Assembly: GCA_024233455.1 (NCBI GenBank)
Contig: JACKPP010000001.1
Coordinates: 434,001-498,000, forward strand
DNA from: Chlamydiales bacterium
Lineage (GTDB): Bacteria; Chlamydiota; Chlamydiia; Chlamydiales; JACKPQ01
Length of the DNA stretch: 64,000 nucleotides
Direction: 5' to 3'
Shown: piece after piece, positions 42,064-50,974 of the stretch
Layout: the number at the start of each line of letters is the position of its first letter
How positions within the stretch are numbered: the stretch's first letter is position 1
Notes under the pieces: generated by a model
What the model saw: only the letters and a program-made list of their open reading frames with translations
The model's database searches: none
What the model was told of the DNA's origin: nothing
Program-made: the position numbers and the translations under genes

Positions 42064-43371
42064 ATGGAATTTGATAAGCTAGAGCAACAGCTTGAAGACT
42101 TAGAGCTGACCACGGTACATGGTCGCATTACCGAAGTTGTCGGCATGTTGATTAAGGCTGTTGTCCCCCAGGTCAAAATGGGTGAGGCCTGCTTGATCAA
42201 ACGCGTCGGTGAACCGCTTATGGCTGAAGTTGTAGGCTTTACCAAAGATGAAGTTTATCTTTCTCCTTTGGGTGAAATGGTCGGCATTGGCCCATCTTCT
42301 GAAGTGATCCCTCTACGTCTACCTCTTCAAATCCGCGTAGGCCAAGGTCTTTTAGGACGCGTTCTAGATGGACTAGGACGTCCGGTGGATGAAGAAACCA
42401 AAGGGCCACTTGTCAATGTTGATGAAACGTATTCGGTTATTGGATCTCCACCCAATCCACTAAAGCGGCGGCTAATCGAAAAACCAATGCCAACTGGCAT
42501 ACGGTGTATCGATGGAGCCCTCACCTGTGGTGAAGGTCAACGCATGGGAATTTTTGCCGCTGCAGGCGGTGGTAAATCAACGCTTTTAGGCATGCTGGCG
42601 CGTAACGCTAATGCCGATATCAATGTCATCTCGCTCATTGGTGAGCGGGGCCGTGAAGTGCGTGAATTTTTAGAAAATGATCTGGGTGAAGAAGGGATGG
42701 CCCGCTCGGTTATCGTCGTTTCTACGTCTGATCAAGCAGCTCAAATGCGCCTTAATGCCGCCTACATTGGAACGGCCATTGCCGAGTACTTCCGCGATCA
42801 AGGCAAGCGCGTTTTATTGATGATGGATTCAGTTACCCGTTTTGCTAGAGCCTTGCGAGAAATCGGTCTAGCGGCTGGAGAGCCTCCTGCCCGTGCAGGT
42901 TACACCCCTTCGGTCTTTGCCACCTTACCAAGACTCCTCGAGCGTTCGGGAAATTCTGACAAAGGCTCTATTACTGCCTTTTACACCATCTTAGTTGCTG
43001 GTGATGATATTAACGAACCTGTTGCCGATGAAGTGCGCTCCATCTTAGATGGCCACATTATCCTTTCGCGTGATCTAGCCCATAAAGGGCATTACCCCGC
43101 CATTGATCTTTTGGCCTCTATCAGCCGTATTTTGACCCATATCACTAATAAAAAACACCAGGACCTCATCCGTAAACTCCGCGAAGTCCTCTCCAACTAC
43201 AAGAAAAATGAATTGTTAATCCGTATCGGTGAATATAAGCCAGGCTCTGATCGCGATGCTGATTTTGCAATCAAATACATCGACCGCGTCAACCGTTTCT
43301 TACAGCAACGCGTCGATGAAAAATGCTCTTTCGAGGAAACGCTTTCTCAACTTACAACCCTTTTTTCTTAA
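42064..43371 (+). CDS. sctN: T3SS ATPase CdsN
   Basis: The hexameric ATPase that unfolds and detaches substrates at the export gate. Walker A lies in GIFAAAGGGKSTLLGML near residues 161-177 and Walker B in RVLLMMDSVTRFARAL near 250-265. The family signature LPRLLERSG lies near 300. Length is 435, typical for SctN (CT669). The ribosome site is weak (GTGATG), possibly relying on coupling from the upstream gene 12 bases away. Confidence 0.97.
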   Translation: MEFDKLEQQLEDLELTTVHGRITEVVGMLIKAVVPQVKMGEACLIKRVGEPLMAEVVGFTKDEVYLSPLGEMVGIGPSSEVIPLRLPLQIRVGQGLLGRVLDGLGRPVDEETKGPLVNVDETYSVIGSPPNPLKRRLIEKPMPTGIRCIDGALTCGEGQRMGIFAAAGGGKSTLLGMLARNANADINVISLIGERGREVREFLENDLGEEGMARSVIVVSTSDQAAQMRLNAAYIGTAIAEYFRDQGKRVLLMMDSVTRFARALREIGLAAGEPPARAGYTPSVFATLPRLLERSGNSDKGSITAFYTILVAGDDINEPVADEVRSILDGHIILSRDLAHKGHYPAIDLLASISRILTHITNKKHQDLIRKLREVLSNYKKNELLIRIGEYKPGSDRDADFAIKYIDRVNRFLQQRVDEKCSFEETLSQLTTLFS

Positions 43372-43374
43372 CCT

Positions 43375-43872
43375 ATGGCAAAATATCCTCTTGAGCAACT
43401 CATGCTGATCAAGAAAAAAAGGTTAGAAGAAGCTGAGCGTGAACTTGCAGCTGCAAAAAAGGCCCTAGAAAATGAACAAGAGCTTTTAAAAAAAGCCATG
43501 CAAGTTCTTCAGGAAGTCCTAGATCACAAGCAGGAAAAACTCACTCAACTGCGCCAAGAGCTAGATGGCGGCACCACCTCTGATGTCGTAGAAAAAATGA
43601 AGCGCTACTTAGAAACTGTCGAGGACAAGCGCAAAGACAAAGACGCCAAAGTTAAAAAACAGCAACTCGAAGTGGAAAAAGCAGAACAAGTTGTTGAAGA
43701 TGCACGGCAAAACCTCTTAAAAAAACAGGCCGATGTCGAAAAACTCACCATGCACTTTGAAGAATGGCAAAAGGAACAACTATATCTTGAAAAACAAGAA
43801 GAGGCCAAGCACACCGAAGAGATGGGCACCGTGATGCACGTGCGAAAAAAACCTAAAAAAAGAGATGAGTAA
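43375..43872 (+). CDS. sctO: T3SS ATPase stalk protein CdsO
   Basis: A 165-residue coiled coil along its full length (KKKRLEEAERELAAAKKALE near 14-33, KQQLEVEKAEQVVEDARQ near 100), as in YscO and FliJ. It enters the ATPase ring and links it to the export gate; CT670 in C. trachomatis. It starts three bases after the ATPase stop and overlaps cdsP by 8 bases. Confidence 0.92.
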   Translation: MAKYPLEQLMLIKKKRLEEAERELAAAKKALENEQELLKKAMQVLQEVLDHKQEKLTQLRQELDGGTTSDVVEKMKRYLETVEDKRKDKDAKVKKQQLEVEKAEQVVEDARQNLLKKQADVEKLTMHFEEWQKEQLYLEKQEEAKHTEEMGTVMHVRKKPKKRDE

Positions 43873-45154
43873 GCATATGGGATCTGGACCGGGGGGACAA
43901 AGACCTATCGAAGGTTATCGCCAACAAGAAAAAGAAAAAAACATCGAAGAACCACCACCAGATGATGAATTCAAAAAAATCATGCAAGTGGAATCGGCTA
44001 CTGAAGCGCCTCAAAAACGTAAACGCCGTGACGATGAGGGTTCCGAAGAAATAGAAGGGCTCAACATCCCCGAGCGCACTCTGGAAAATACCCTGCACAA
44101 AGAACCCAGCCCTCTAGAAATCCAAGCACCAAAATCGCTAAAAAAAGAAACCTACTCCGGTCAAAAGCACGCTGAAATGGTTTTTTTACCTCAAACTGAA
44201 GCATTAGAAAGTCCCTCCTCTTCTTTTATGGAGGAAGTCCCGGAAAGCCAGCCTTCGCCTACAGTACCAGCGCCTACTGTGCGGCCGCCAGCTTCTTCTG
44301 AGGTTCAAGCTGCACCCCCCACTACCTCCCAGATAGAACAACCAGTGCAACCCCAGCAAATAGTACAATCCCCTCAAAAACAGCAACCGACAACTACGCA
44401 ACCCGATCAGCAGACGCAAAATCAAAACAGTCAAAGTCAACCTCAAAAATCATCCACACCAACTGCCTCTAAGGAAACGACACCTACACCGCAGATAAAA
44501 ATACCTGAAGAGGCCAGCACGGCCAAACACTCCACTCAGCTGCCTTTGCCTCCCGAACCAAAAAAATCAGATAAGCCTGCTGCCAAAAAAGGCGCGCCTA
44601 AATCTGCCAATAAAGTGGAAGAGACCCACGCCACCAAAGCTCCCCCTGAAGAGACAACAAAAATTCAGAAGGAAAAATACCAAAAAGACCAAGCTGAAAA
44701 AGTAGCCGAATCAGGCGGCGTCTTATCAACTCAAACGCCCGATCACCTTCCTGGCGCTTTACCTACAGCAGAGACCACTCCACCTTCTTATCTCAACCTT
44801 CCACCTGCAGTTTTTGAACTCTTTGATAGAATGGTCAGCTATATCACCATTGCCCACTCCAAAACAGGGGAAATGACCGCTACAGTCCATATCGACCTGA
44901 AAGGTTCGGTTTTTAACGGAGCCAAACTAGAGCTCAAACGCGTACCAACAGCACCCAACACCTTCAACATCCAGCTGCAAGGCACACCAGAGGCCGTCCA
45001 GCTCTTCAATGCCAATGCCCAAGATCTAGCCGCCGCTTTTCAATTTGGAAAATACGCTTTTGATGTCAATATCCAGCGCGCTTCCCTGCTTGAAGAACAC
45101 CGAGCTAAAATCCGCCGAGTCACCAAGAAAAGCGACACAGAAAAAGGCACATAA
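43865..45154 (+). CDS. sctP: T3SS needle-length ruler CdsP
   Basis: 429 residues. A polar, Pro/Gln/Thr-rich extended region (about 80-310) suits a molecular ruler. The C-terminal ~110 residues form the switch domain (VFELFDRMVSYITIAHSK ... LELKRVPTAPNTFNIQLQG). Equivalent to CT671. The N-terminus holds DDEFKKIM (33-40) and PSPLE (81-85), shared with neighbours. An alternative start is Met5. Composition bias makes the opposite strand look open, but this frame fits the operon. Confidence 0.88.
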   Translation: MSKHMGSGPGGQRPIEGYRQQEKEKNIEEPPPDDEFKKIMQVESATEAPQKRKRRDDEGSEEIEGLNIPERTLENTLHKEPSPLEIQAPKSLKKETYSGQKHAEMVFLPQTEALESPSSSFMEEVPESQPSPTVPAPTVRPPASSEVQAAPPTTSQIEQPVQPQQIVQSPQKQQPTTTQPDQQTQNQNSQSQPQKSSTPTASKETTPTPQIKIPEEASTAKHSTQLPLPPEPKKSDKPAAKKGAPKSANKVEETHATKAPPEETTKIQKEKYQKDQAEKVAESGGVLSTQTPDHLPGALPTAETTPPSYLNLPPAVFELFDRMVSYITIAHSKTGEMTATVHIDLKGSVFNGAKLELKRVPTAPNTFNIQLQGTPEAVQLFNANAQDLAAAFQFGKYAFDVNIQRASLLEEHRAKIRRVTKKSDTEKGT

Positions 45155-45169
45155 GGTATACTGCTTAAC

Positions 45170-45724
45170 ATGACAAACATTCAAGAGCCACCACCAGCAC
45201 AAGAGACGTATCGCGTACGCGACGTCTTAGATGATGACCGCGATCCCCCCAAAGATTTTAAGCACTACATGGAGTGCGATGACGAAGATGAAAAACAACC
45301 ATCTCCTATGGAGGCTTTCACTCCCCAGCCCCTCGTGCCTACACAGTCTGAGAGTGCAGAAATCGAAGGTCTATCCGCATCTCAAATAAAAGCCCTGTCT
45401 TTTGAAATCGTCGATTCGATCACGGTCATCGAAGATACCGGAGTGCAAACTACTACTGTAGAAATCGGCAAAGGTCAATTCAAGGGCTCAAGCGTTAAAA
45501 TCGAGCTCTATGACACCCACCCCACATCCTACAACATTGAGCTTATCGGCCCGCCTGATGCCATGTTACAATTCCATCAAGGCCTGCCCACTTTGCACTC
45601 CCTTTTGACAACTTCCCTTCCTGAGCACATCTTCCATTTGCAAGCTTCCCTTTCTGACGATCACCAATCTGATCTCAAAAAGCGGGAAAAGCAACGGGTC
45701 CAACAAACGAAGTCATCCCGTTAA
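45170..45724 (+). CDS. Short tandem paralogue of the CdsP ruler/switch domain
   Basis: 184 residues. Residues about 70-175 parallel the CdsP C-terminal domain: FEIVDSITVIEDTGVQTTTV, then GQFKGSSVKIELYDTHPTSYNIELIGPP, matching VFNGAKLELKRVPTAPNTFNIQLQGTP. The long ruler segment is missing. The N-terminus repeats the motif pair (KDFKHYM at 28-34, PSPME at 44-48). It starts 15 bases after cdsP with AAGG before the ATG. A second switch protein, a cap on substrate selection, or an inhibitor of CdsP could be proposed; all are inference. Confidence 0.75.
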   Translation: MTNIQEPPPAQETYRVRDVLDDDRDPPKDFKHYMECDDEDEKQPSPMEAFTPQPLVPTQSESAEIEGLSASQIKALSFEIVDSITVIEDTGVQTTTVEIGKGQFKGSSVKIELYDTHPTSYNIELIGPPDAMLQFHQGLPTLHSLLTTSLPEHIFHLQASLSDDHQSDLKKREKQRVQQTKSSR

Positions 45725-45855
45725 CCAACCCAGCACTTTCTCCAGCCGTTCTAATTAATACGTGGCAGGTTTTCAGATAGTTCTTGCATAAATTAATACA
45801 GAAACTTACAGTCATTGCCGTTGTTAAAATTTATATTGCATGGAGGAATCTAGCA

Positions 45856-48465
45856 ATGGCAAACGCAGCAAACCAGATCTTATTTCAATACCGTGGCAAA
45901 CACTCGGTATACTATTTTCAAAAAAATGATGATCTTCTCACGATCCTAAAAGGTCGTTTGGGAGACCTACGAGGACAAATCCCCATCACTGAAATTGATC
46001 GTCACTACCAGGTAGACCCACCGCTGGATTTAGCTAGAAAAATTCAAGGTTTGGTTGACCGCGGGTTTCGCCCGCGTGTTATAGCTCCAGGCAATGCCAC
46101 CTTTTCAGTGCCCGGCCCAAGAAATCAAGGAGTAACACGTGAGAATTTGAAATCTGTATTGCACTCTGGTTTGCTGAGCCAAGATCCGCTACCCCCGAAT
46201 GGTCAAGTTCCAACCTGGCCAATTTGTAGGATAGATCGCGTTGATGGTCAAGATTTTATTACTATTGATACAGTATCGCATCCATGTGTTATTCTAAATA
46301 ATGGCAAACTTATCGTCCGCGCGGGCCCGGATCACTACCAAAACACAAACAGAAAAAACACCTTATTCCTACACAACCCTATCGGAAATCTCGCTGCTCA
46401 AAACTCGTTCCTTCCTTTTAACGAAAAATTATATATTAAAAAATTGCTTAAGATTACCGAGCAGCAATTCTTAGTTATTGGAACACGCAATCTCAAGGAA
46501 TCTATTTTTGAGGCTAGCGATTGCCAAGCAACATTGATCAATGTCAACGCTCAGAACGGCTTAGTCATGGCAGAAGAACCTTTCAATGGGATTGTCCATG
46601 CGGGGGATAATGGCCAATCGGTCTATATCCGTTGCCAAGAACGTGATGTAGTGATTGATGAAAAACCGCTTGATGGAGGCAGCTACATAAAATTTTGTGA
46701 CAAGCAGCCAGTTCTGGAAAATTTTCGTTTTGTCCGCATAGATAGTTGGAAGTGGATCATTGGCATCGATGATAAAAATCTACGCATACTTCGCGTGATC
46801 GGCACTCAAAATGTCGTCCGTGACATACCGCATCCTCTGGAAGCTATCCCAACGGTTAGCTTCGAAGCAGGCCTGATAAAATTATCGCATGCAGATCGTT
46901 ACTACGTGTGTGATCCAAAGGATATTCAACAAGGATTTATACAGCTACCCTCACAACCCTATCCTGGAACAATAAAGGAACGCTTTTTAGGTCCCGATAA
47001 TAAACAGATTTTAGTGACAAATCTTAGGCTTTTTCGTTTTAACATTTACAGCACACCTCAAGGGGGGCTCCCATTTGATTTACACCTAGCCGATCTACTT
47101 TCGGCAAAAATATTGAAAAATGGCTGGGTTTTAGCGCTTAATCATGAACATCGTCTTTCTATTATCGATGTCTTTGGTGATAATCAACTAATAAAAGACT
47201 ATGAGAACGTGGAATGCGTTTCAACACTGGCAAATAATTGCATTGCAATTCAAACCCGTGATGCAAGAATACTCTTTTATAGACTTCATCATTATGATGG
47301 CGTTAATGAATTGCATTTTTTACGTGTTTGTAATGTTTCTGCAGATGGTGGTTATCACAGATTACAAAAATTTCCCAACTTTTATCCATTACCGCCGAAT
47401 TGTGCCCCAGCTCCGGTAATTGAAAAATTCTATGAGCTAGCACATGGAATTTTAGTTAGAACAGCACCTACCACCCATCAATTTATCTCCTGGAAAGACT
47501 TGCTATCTCCAAAAAGCCAAACTGAAAATGCATCTCTGAGAGAGAGAAATATACGCAATCTTCAGAACTTATCTAGGACATTCCTGAGACATAATGACCC
47601 AATCGGTAACTTCATTAATAATCACAACCAAGTTCTAGACTGCAATACAATTAACGTACAAAACCCCAACCTGCAACATGCGATTGATTATCTAAAAGAG
47701 GGCCTGTATGATGAAAGCCGAGGTATTTTTGGTAATGCTGAAAACCATTTCGAGACAGCCCTACAGCGCACCGCATCGAGTGAAGTTTATAGCCCCATCG
47801 CCCAATACTATGCACGTAAGAGTAAACTTTCGGGGCTTCTTGCCTATGCTTATTTAGCCCAAAAGCAAATGAGTGAAGACAAATTCGAGGATGCTTTAAG
47901 AAGCTTAGATCGCTGTTTAGCGTTAAGTCCTGATAACAATCGAAATATAAAATTTTATATAGCCGAAATTAAGTTCAGCCTTGGTCTTTATGAACAAGCA
48001 AAGCTTCACTATATAGAATTACTAGGCTTGGCAGATGAAACAAATAATGACCCCATACAAAGGTCTGCAATCTTAAAGAGGATGATTGACATAGAGCCCT
48101 ATAACGCCAGTCACTACAGGCAAGCATCTGGGGAGGCAAATCTGCGTGACCCTCACGCTCGTGGAGCCAGTGCACACATGCTTTTGAGAGGAGCACAAAA
48201 AATTTCCGAAATCAATTTAAAACCCGTAGAAGAGCTCTATCTTGAAGCCATCAGATTAAACGCGTTGACCCGAAGGCAATTTATAATATTCCAACCCTAC
48301 ATGCAATTCCTGTTGAAGCAGGGGAGACATACCGAGTGTATAGATTGGTTATTAAATTACGTTGCTGATAATAACTTGCCTGATCAGGCCAATCGAAGAT
48401 TTCACCAGGCCGGCCTACCGCAAATAAATCCTGCCAATCGGGATCAGGGTCCTATGCTGCAATAA
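45856..48465 (+). CDS. Beta-propeller-like and TPR protein inserted in the T3SS operon
   Basis: 869 residues of no known family. The first ~560 residues alternate short strands with turn residues in a propeller-like manner (FRFVRIDSWKWIIGIDDKNL; NGWVLALNHEHRLSIIDVFG). From about 625 onward TPR-like helices appear (LSGLLAYAYLAQKQMSEDKF, ALRSLDRCLALSPDNN, FSLGLYEQAKLHYIELL). No signal peptide. I chose 45856 because TGGAGGAA lies at the right distance; an upstream in-frame Met at 45784 has none. It separates cdsP from cdsQ, which are adjacent in Chlamydia, so it was inserted here. Role unknown. Confidence 0.65.
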   Translation: MANAANQILFQYRGKHSVYYFQKNDDLLTILKGRLGDLRGQIPITEIDRHYQVDPPLDLARKIQGLVDRGFRPRVIAPGNATFSVPGPRNQGVTRENLKSVLHSGLLSQDPLPPNGQVPTWPICRIDRVDGQDFITIDTVSHPCVILNNGKLIVRAGPDHYQNTNRKNTLFLHNPIGNLAAQNSFLPFNEKLYIKKLLKITEQQFLVIGTRNLKESIFEASDCQATLINVNAQNGLVMAEEPFNGIVHAGDNGQSVYIRCQERDVVIDEKPLDGGSYIKFCDKQPVLENFRFVRIDSWKWIIGIDDKNLRILRVIGTQNVVRDIPHPLEAIPTVSFEAGLIKLSHADRYYVCDPKDIQQGFIQLPSQPYPGTIKERFLGPDNKQILVTNLRLFRFNIYSTPQGGLPFDLHLADLLSAKILKNGWVLALNHEHRLSIIDVFGDNQLIKDYENVECVSTLANNCIAIQTRDARILFYRLHHYDGVNELHFLRVCNVSADGGYHRLQKFPNFYPLPPNCAPAPVIEKFYELAHGILVRTAPTTHQFISWKDLLSPKSQTENASLRERNIRNLQNLSRTFLRHNDPIGNFINNHNQVLDCNTINVQNPNLQHAIDYLKEGLYDESRGIFGNAENHFETALQRTASSEVYSPIAQYYARKSKLSGLLAYAYLAQKQMSEDKFEDALRSLDRCLALSPDNNRNIKFYIAEIKFSLGLYEQAKLHYIELLGLADETNNDPIQRSAILKRMIDIEPYNASHYRQASGEANLRDPHARGASAHMLLRGAQKISEINLKPVEELYLEAIRLNALTRRQFIIFQPYMQFLLKQGRHTECIDWLLNYVADNNLPDQANRRFHQAGLPQINPANRDQGPMLQ

Positions 48466-48517
48466 TAAATTAGATGAAAAGAATGCGTTTGAATGCGCTA
48501 CGCATCAATTTATGAAG

Positions 48518-49717
48518 TCACTGGGCGTGATCGCTGCTTTTTTGCACCGCAAAGGACAGGGCCACAAACACGATGGCGGCAATTAACGAAAGTCCTAGAA
48601 AAGCAAATGGCAAACTTAAAATGCTAGAAGGCAGATACCCTGAACATAGAATAGCTACTGCTACAAGCGTTAAGTTAATTGATTGCAGCGTGGCAGAGGC
48701 ATAAGCTCTGTTGAGCCCTTTGGCAAAAGCAAATGCTGGAGCATTTGAATTTACCGCACCGATCGCTGCAAAAATGATGAGCGTTGGCAAAAATAATGAC
48801 CAAACATTAAATAACCCTGACATAAATAAGAAAAAGCTTAGTAACGACCCTATAAACAAACCTATCACCCCAAATAGTATCATTCTTAGCGGCGTTACAA
48901 GGTGTGGCACTTGAGCCGATACAACACATCCTGTCAGCAGGCCTATTGGTGGAATGAGGTTGAGCAGCCCATAGATAGAGGGTGAAATGTGCAGCACATC
49001 AATAGCTAGAAATGGGGCTTCAGTTGCAAATACGTAATTAAAAGATGTGACAACACCCATAGCGCAAGCAGAAAAAACAAGCTTCCCATGTTTGATTTTT
49101 GTGGAATAGTGACCCATTATCAAGCCAAATTTTAGTGGGTGCTGCTCTTCTTTCTTGAGTGTTTCTGGTAAAAAGAATGTCAATATAAGCAAACCTAATC
49201 CATAAATTGCCAAAAAATAAAAGCAGTAGGGCCACGATAAGTGCTTAGTGATCAAACCACCAAGGGCAATACTGACACCGGGAGCAATCGCAAAAATTAA
49301 CGTTAAATATGAAATCCGTTTACGTGCCTGATTTCCTTCATAGCAATCCCCAATAATTGCAAAAGCCAAAACCAGACCGCTGGCACCTCCAACAGCTAAA
49401 AATAACCTCCCAATCAAAAGCAAAATAAATTCACCAACAGATAGAGAAATTCCACAGATCAAAGCGCCAAATATTTGCAAAAACAGTCCAAAATATAACG
49501 CTTTCTTTCTGCCTAAAGAGCTTGATAGCGGCCCATATGGCAGTTGACCGAGAGCATAACCAAACATGTAAATAATCATGGTCCACTTGGCATAGTCTGG
49601 TGAGACGGTGAAGCCCTTTGCAATAGATGGTAGAGCCGGAGCAAAAATAACAGCTCCCACTGCTGCCAAAGATGCTAATAATGCTAATGTAAAAAACGAA
49701 GGCTTATTACTAATCAA
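48518..49717 (-). CDS. MFS efflux transporter, Bcr/CflA-like
   Basis: 399 residues with twelve hydrophobic segments. The first is SFFTLALLASLAAVGAVIFA, and the motif between helices 2 and 3 is YGPLSSSLGRKKALYFG, the major-facilitator signature of drug/proton antiporters. Inner-membrane proton-driven export of a small molecule is expected; the substrate is unknown. It is oriented against the surrounding T3SS genes and lies in the 4-kb insertion between cdsP and cdsQ, so its presence here is probably due to an insertion or rearrangement. Confidence 0.88.
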   Translation of the reverse strand: MISNKPSFFTLALLASLAAVGAVIFAPALPSIAKGFTVSPDYAKWTMIIYMFGYALGQLPYGPLSSSLGRKKALYFGLFLQIFGALICGISLSVGEFILLLIGRLFLAVGGASGLVLAFAIIGDCYEGNQARKRISYLTLIFAIAPGVSIALGGLITKHLSWPYCFYFLAIYGLGLLILTFFLPETLKKEEQHPLKFGLIMGHYSTKIKHGKLVFSACAMGVVTSFNYVFATEAPFLAIDVLHISPSIYGLLNLIPPIGLLTGCVVSAQVPHLVTPLRMILFGVIGLFIGSLLSFFLFMSGLFNVWSLFLPTLIIFAAIGAVNSNAPAFAFAKGLNRAYASATLQSINLTLVAVAILCSGYLPSSILSLPFAFLGLSLIAAIVFVALSFAVQKSSDHAQ

Positions 49718-49871
49718 TTTGAACTCTTTTTTAATTAATAAATATATTTATTTTTTATAAAAGTCAAAACCATACTCACTTTATTTTTTCGAGAGAATCA
49801 ACGGCCGTTAAAAACTTTTGTCCCACTTGCGCATTATTGTCTAGACCGATATTCTACAGGTGAGGACGCTA

Positions 49872-50969
49872 ATGATAGAGAATTGGACAAAACCCTTAGA
49901 AAGCTTGATTCCTATGTGGGGTAACGCCCCTGCTTTTCCCTGGAAAGATGCAGGCCAGCTGCTGGGACAGCTGCTAAAATCGGAAGTCAAGCTTAATGCC
50001 GGCATAGGCGAATGGAAAGAGGGCTCAGCACTAGTAGCTGGCCTGGGAGAAAATCCAACAGCGATTAGCTTAGAGCTTTCCCCACTGAAAGAGCCGCTAT
50101 TTTTAGTGATGCCCAAAAGCGATGTGGAAAAGCTGACGACTAGTTTGATGGGTGAGCGCGGCCCTGGATTAAAAGATCCCTCCATTTCTACGGCATTTTT
50201 TCAGTACGCTTTACTGGAAATGTTGAGCCAGATGGCTGACTTGCGCCCCTTGGGTGATTTAGTCCCACAACTTGCAGATCACACCTTTGAGCCCGGTCGC
50301 GGCTACGCATTGGATGTAGCCATTGAACGTGAAGGCCAAACGCTTTGGTTAAGACTCATCTGCCCCGAAGATTTTCATAAAGCTTTTAAGACCCATTTTG
50401 CCAATCAGAAAATCGATCTTTTTAATCATCCCATGGCCGATAAGGTACAAGTAGCATTGACATTTGAAATCGGCGAAACTACCCTTTCAGCAGCTAAATG
50501 GAAAAGCGTGGGCCTCGGCGATTTTGTGATTTTAGATCGCTGCTCATACGACCCCAATACAGCTAAAGGATCGATGATTGTCTCTTGCGCCGGTGGCCCC
50601 CTATTTCAAGCACGAGCGAAAGAGGGCGAGTTAAAGATTCTTGATTATGCTTATACATTTGAGGAAACCGCTATGAATGATGACGAAGAAGATTTGATGG
50701 ATATTGAGGAAGAGTCCCCTCCTCCTACGCACACTGAGCATCAAGATCTCATTTCTGCAGATAATGTACCGTTGCAAATTATCGTTGAGGTGGGCCGCGT
50801 GCATATGCCCCTATCAAAAGTGCTCGGGCTAAAACCGGGTAATGTTTTGGATTTGTCTATGCGTCCGGAAGAAGGCGTTACGCTCACTGTCAGTGGCAAA
50901 GCAATTGCTAAAGGTCAGTTGCTAGCAGTAGGTGATGTACTAGGCGTAAAAATCACTGATGTTGGCTAA
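49872..50969 (+). CDS. sctQ: T3SS cytoplasmic ring (sorting platform) protein CdsQ
   Basis: 365 residues. The last ~75 residues are a SpoA/FliN domain (VPLQIIVEVGRVHMPLSKVL, LSMRPEEGVTLTVSGKAIA). The N-terminal part is the diverged FliM-like half. It builds the sorting platform with the ATPase complex (CT672). I place the start at 49872, where GTGAGG stands at correct distance; that GTG could itself be read as a start at 49860. An internal start at 50673 with its own ribosome site probably yields a short form. Confidence 0.93.
   Translation: MIENWTKPLESLIPMWGNAPAFPWKDAGQLLGQLLKSEVKLNAGIGEWKEGSALVAGLGENPTAISLELSPLKEPLFLVMPKSDVEKLTTSLMGERGPGLKDPSISTAFFQYALLEMLSQMADLRPLGDLVPQLADHTFEPGRGYALDVAIEREGQTLWLRLICPEDFHKAFKTHFANQKIDLFNHPMADKVQVALTFEIGETTLSAAKWKSVGLGDFVILDRCSYDPNTAKGSMIVSCAGGPLFQARAKEGELKILDYAYTFEETAMNDDEEDLMDIEEESPPPTHTEHQDLISADNVPLQIIVEVGRVHMPLSKVLGLKPGNVLDLSMRPEEGVTLTVSGKAIAKGQLLAVGDVLGVKITDVG
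50661..50675 (+). promoter_or_regulatory. Internal ribosome site and ATG for a short CdsQ (SctQ-C)
   Basis: GAGGA at 50661-50665 stands 7 bases before an in-frame ATG at 50673. Translation from there gives 98 residues (MNDDEEDLMDIEEESPP and the SpoA domain), the size of the SctQ-C products made from internal starts in Yersinia, Shigella and Salmonella. The site begins right before the acidic linker, as in those genes. Confidence 0.6.
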
Positions 50970-50974
50970 ATAAG

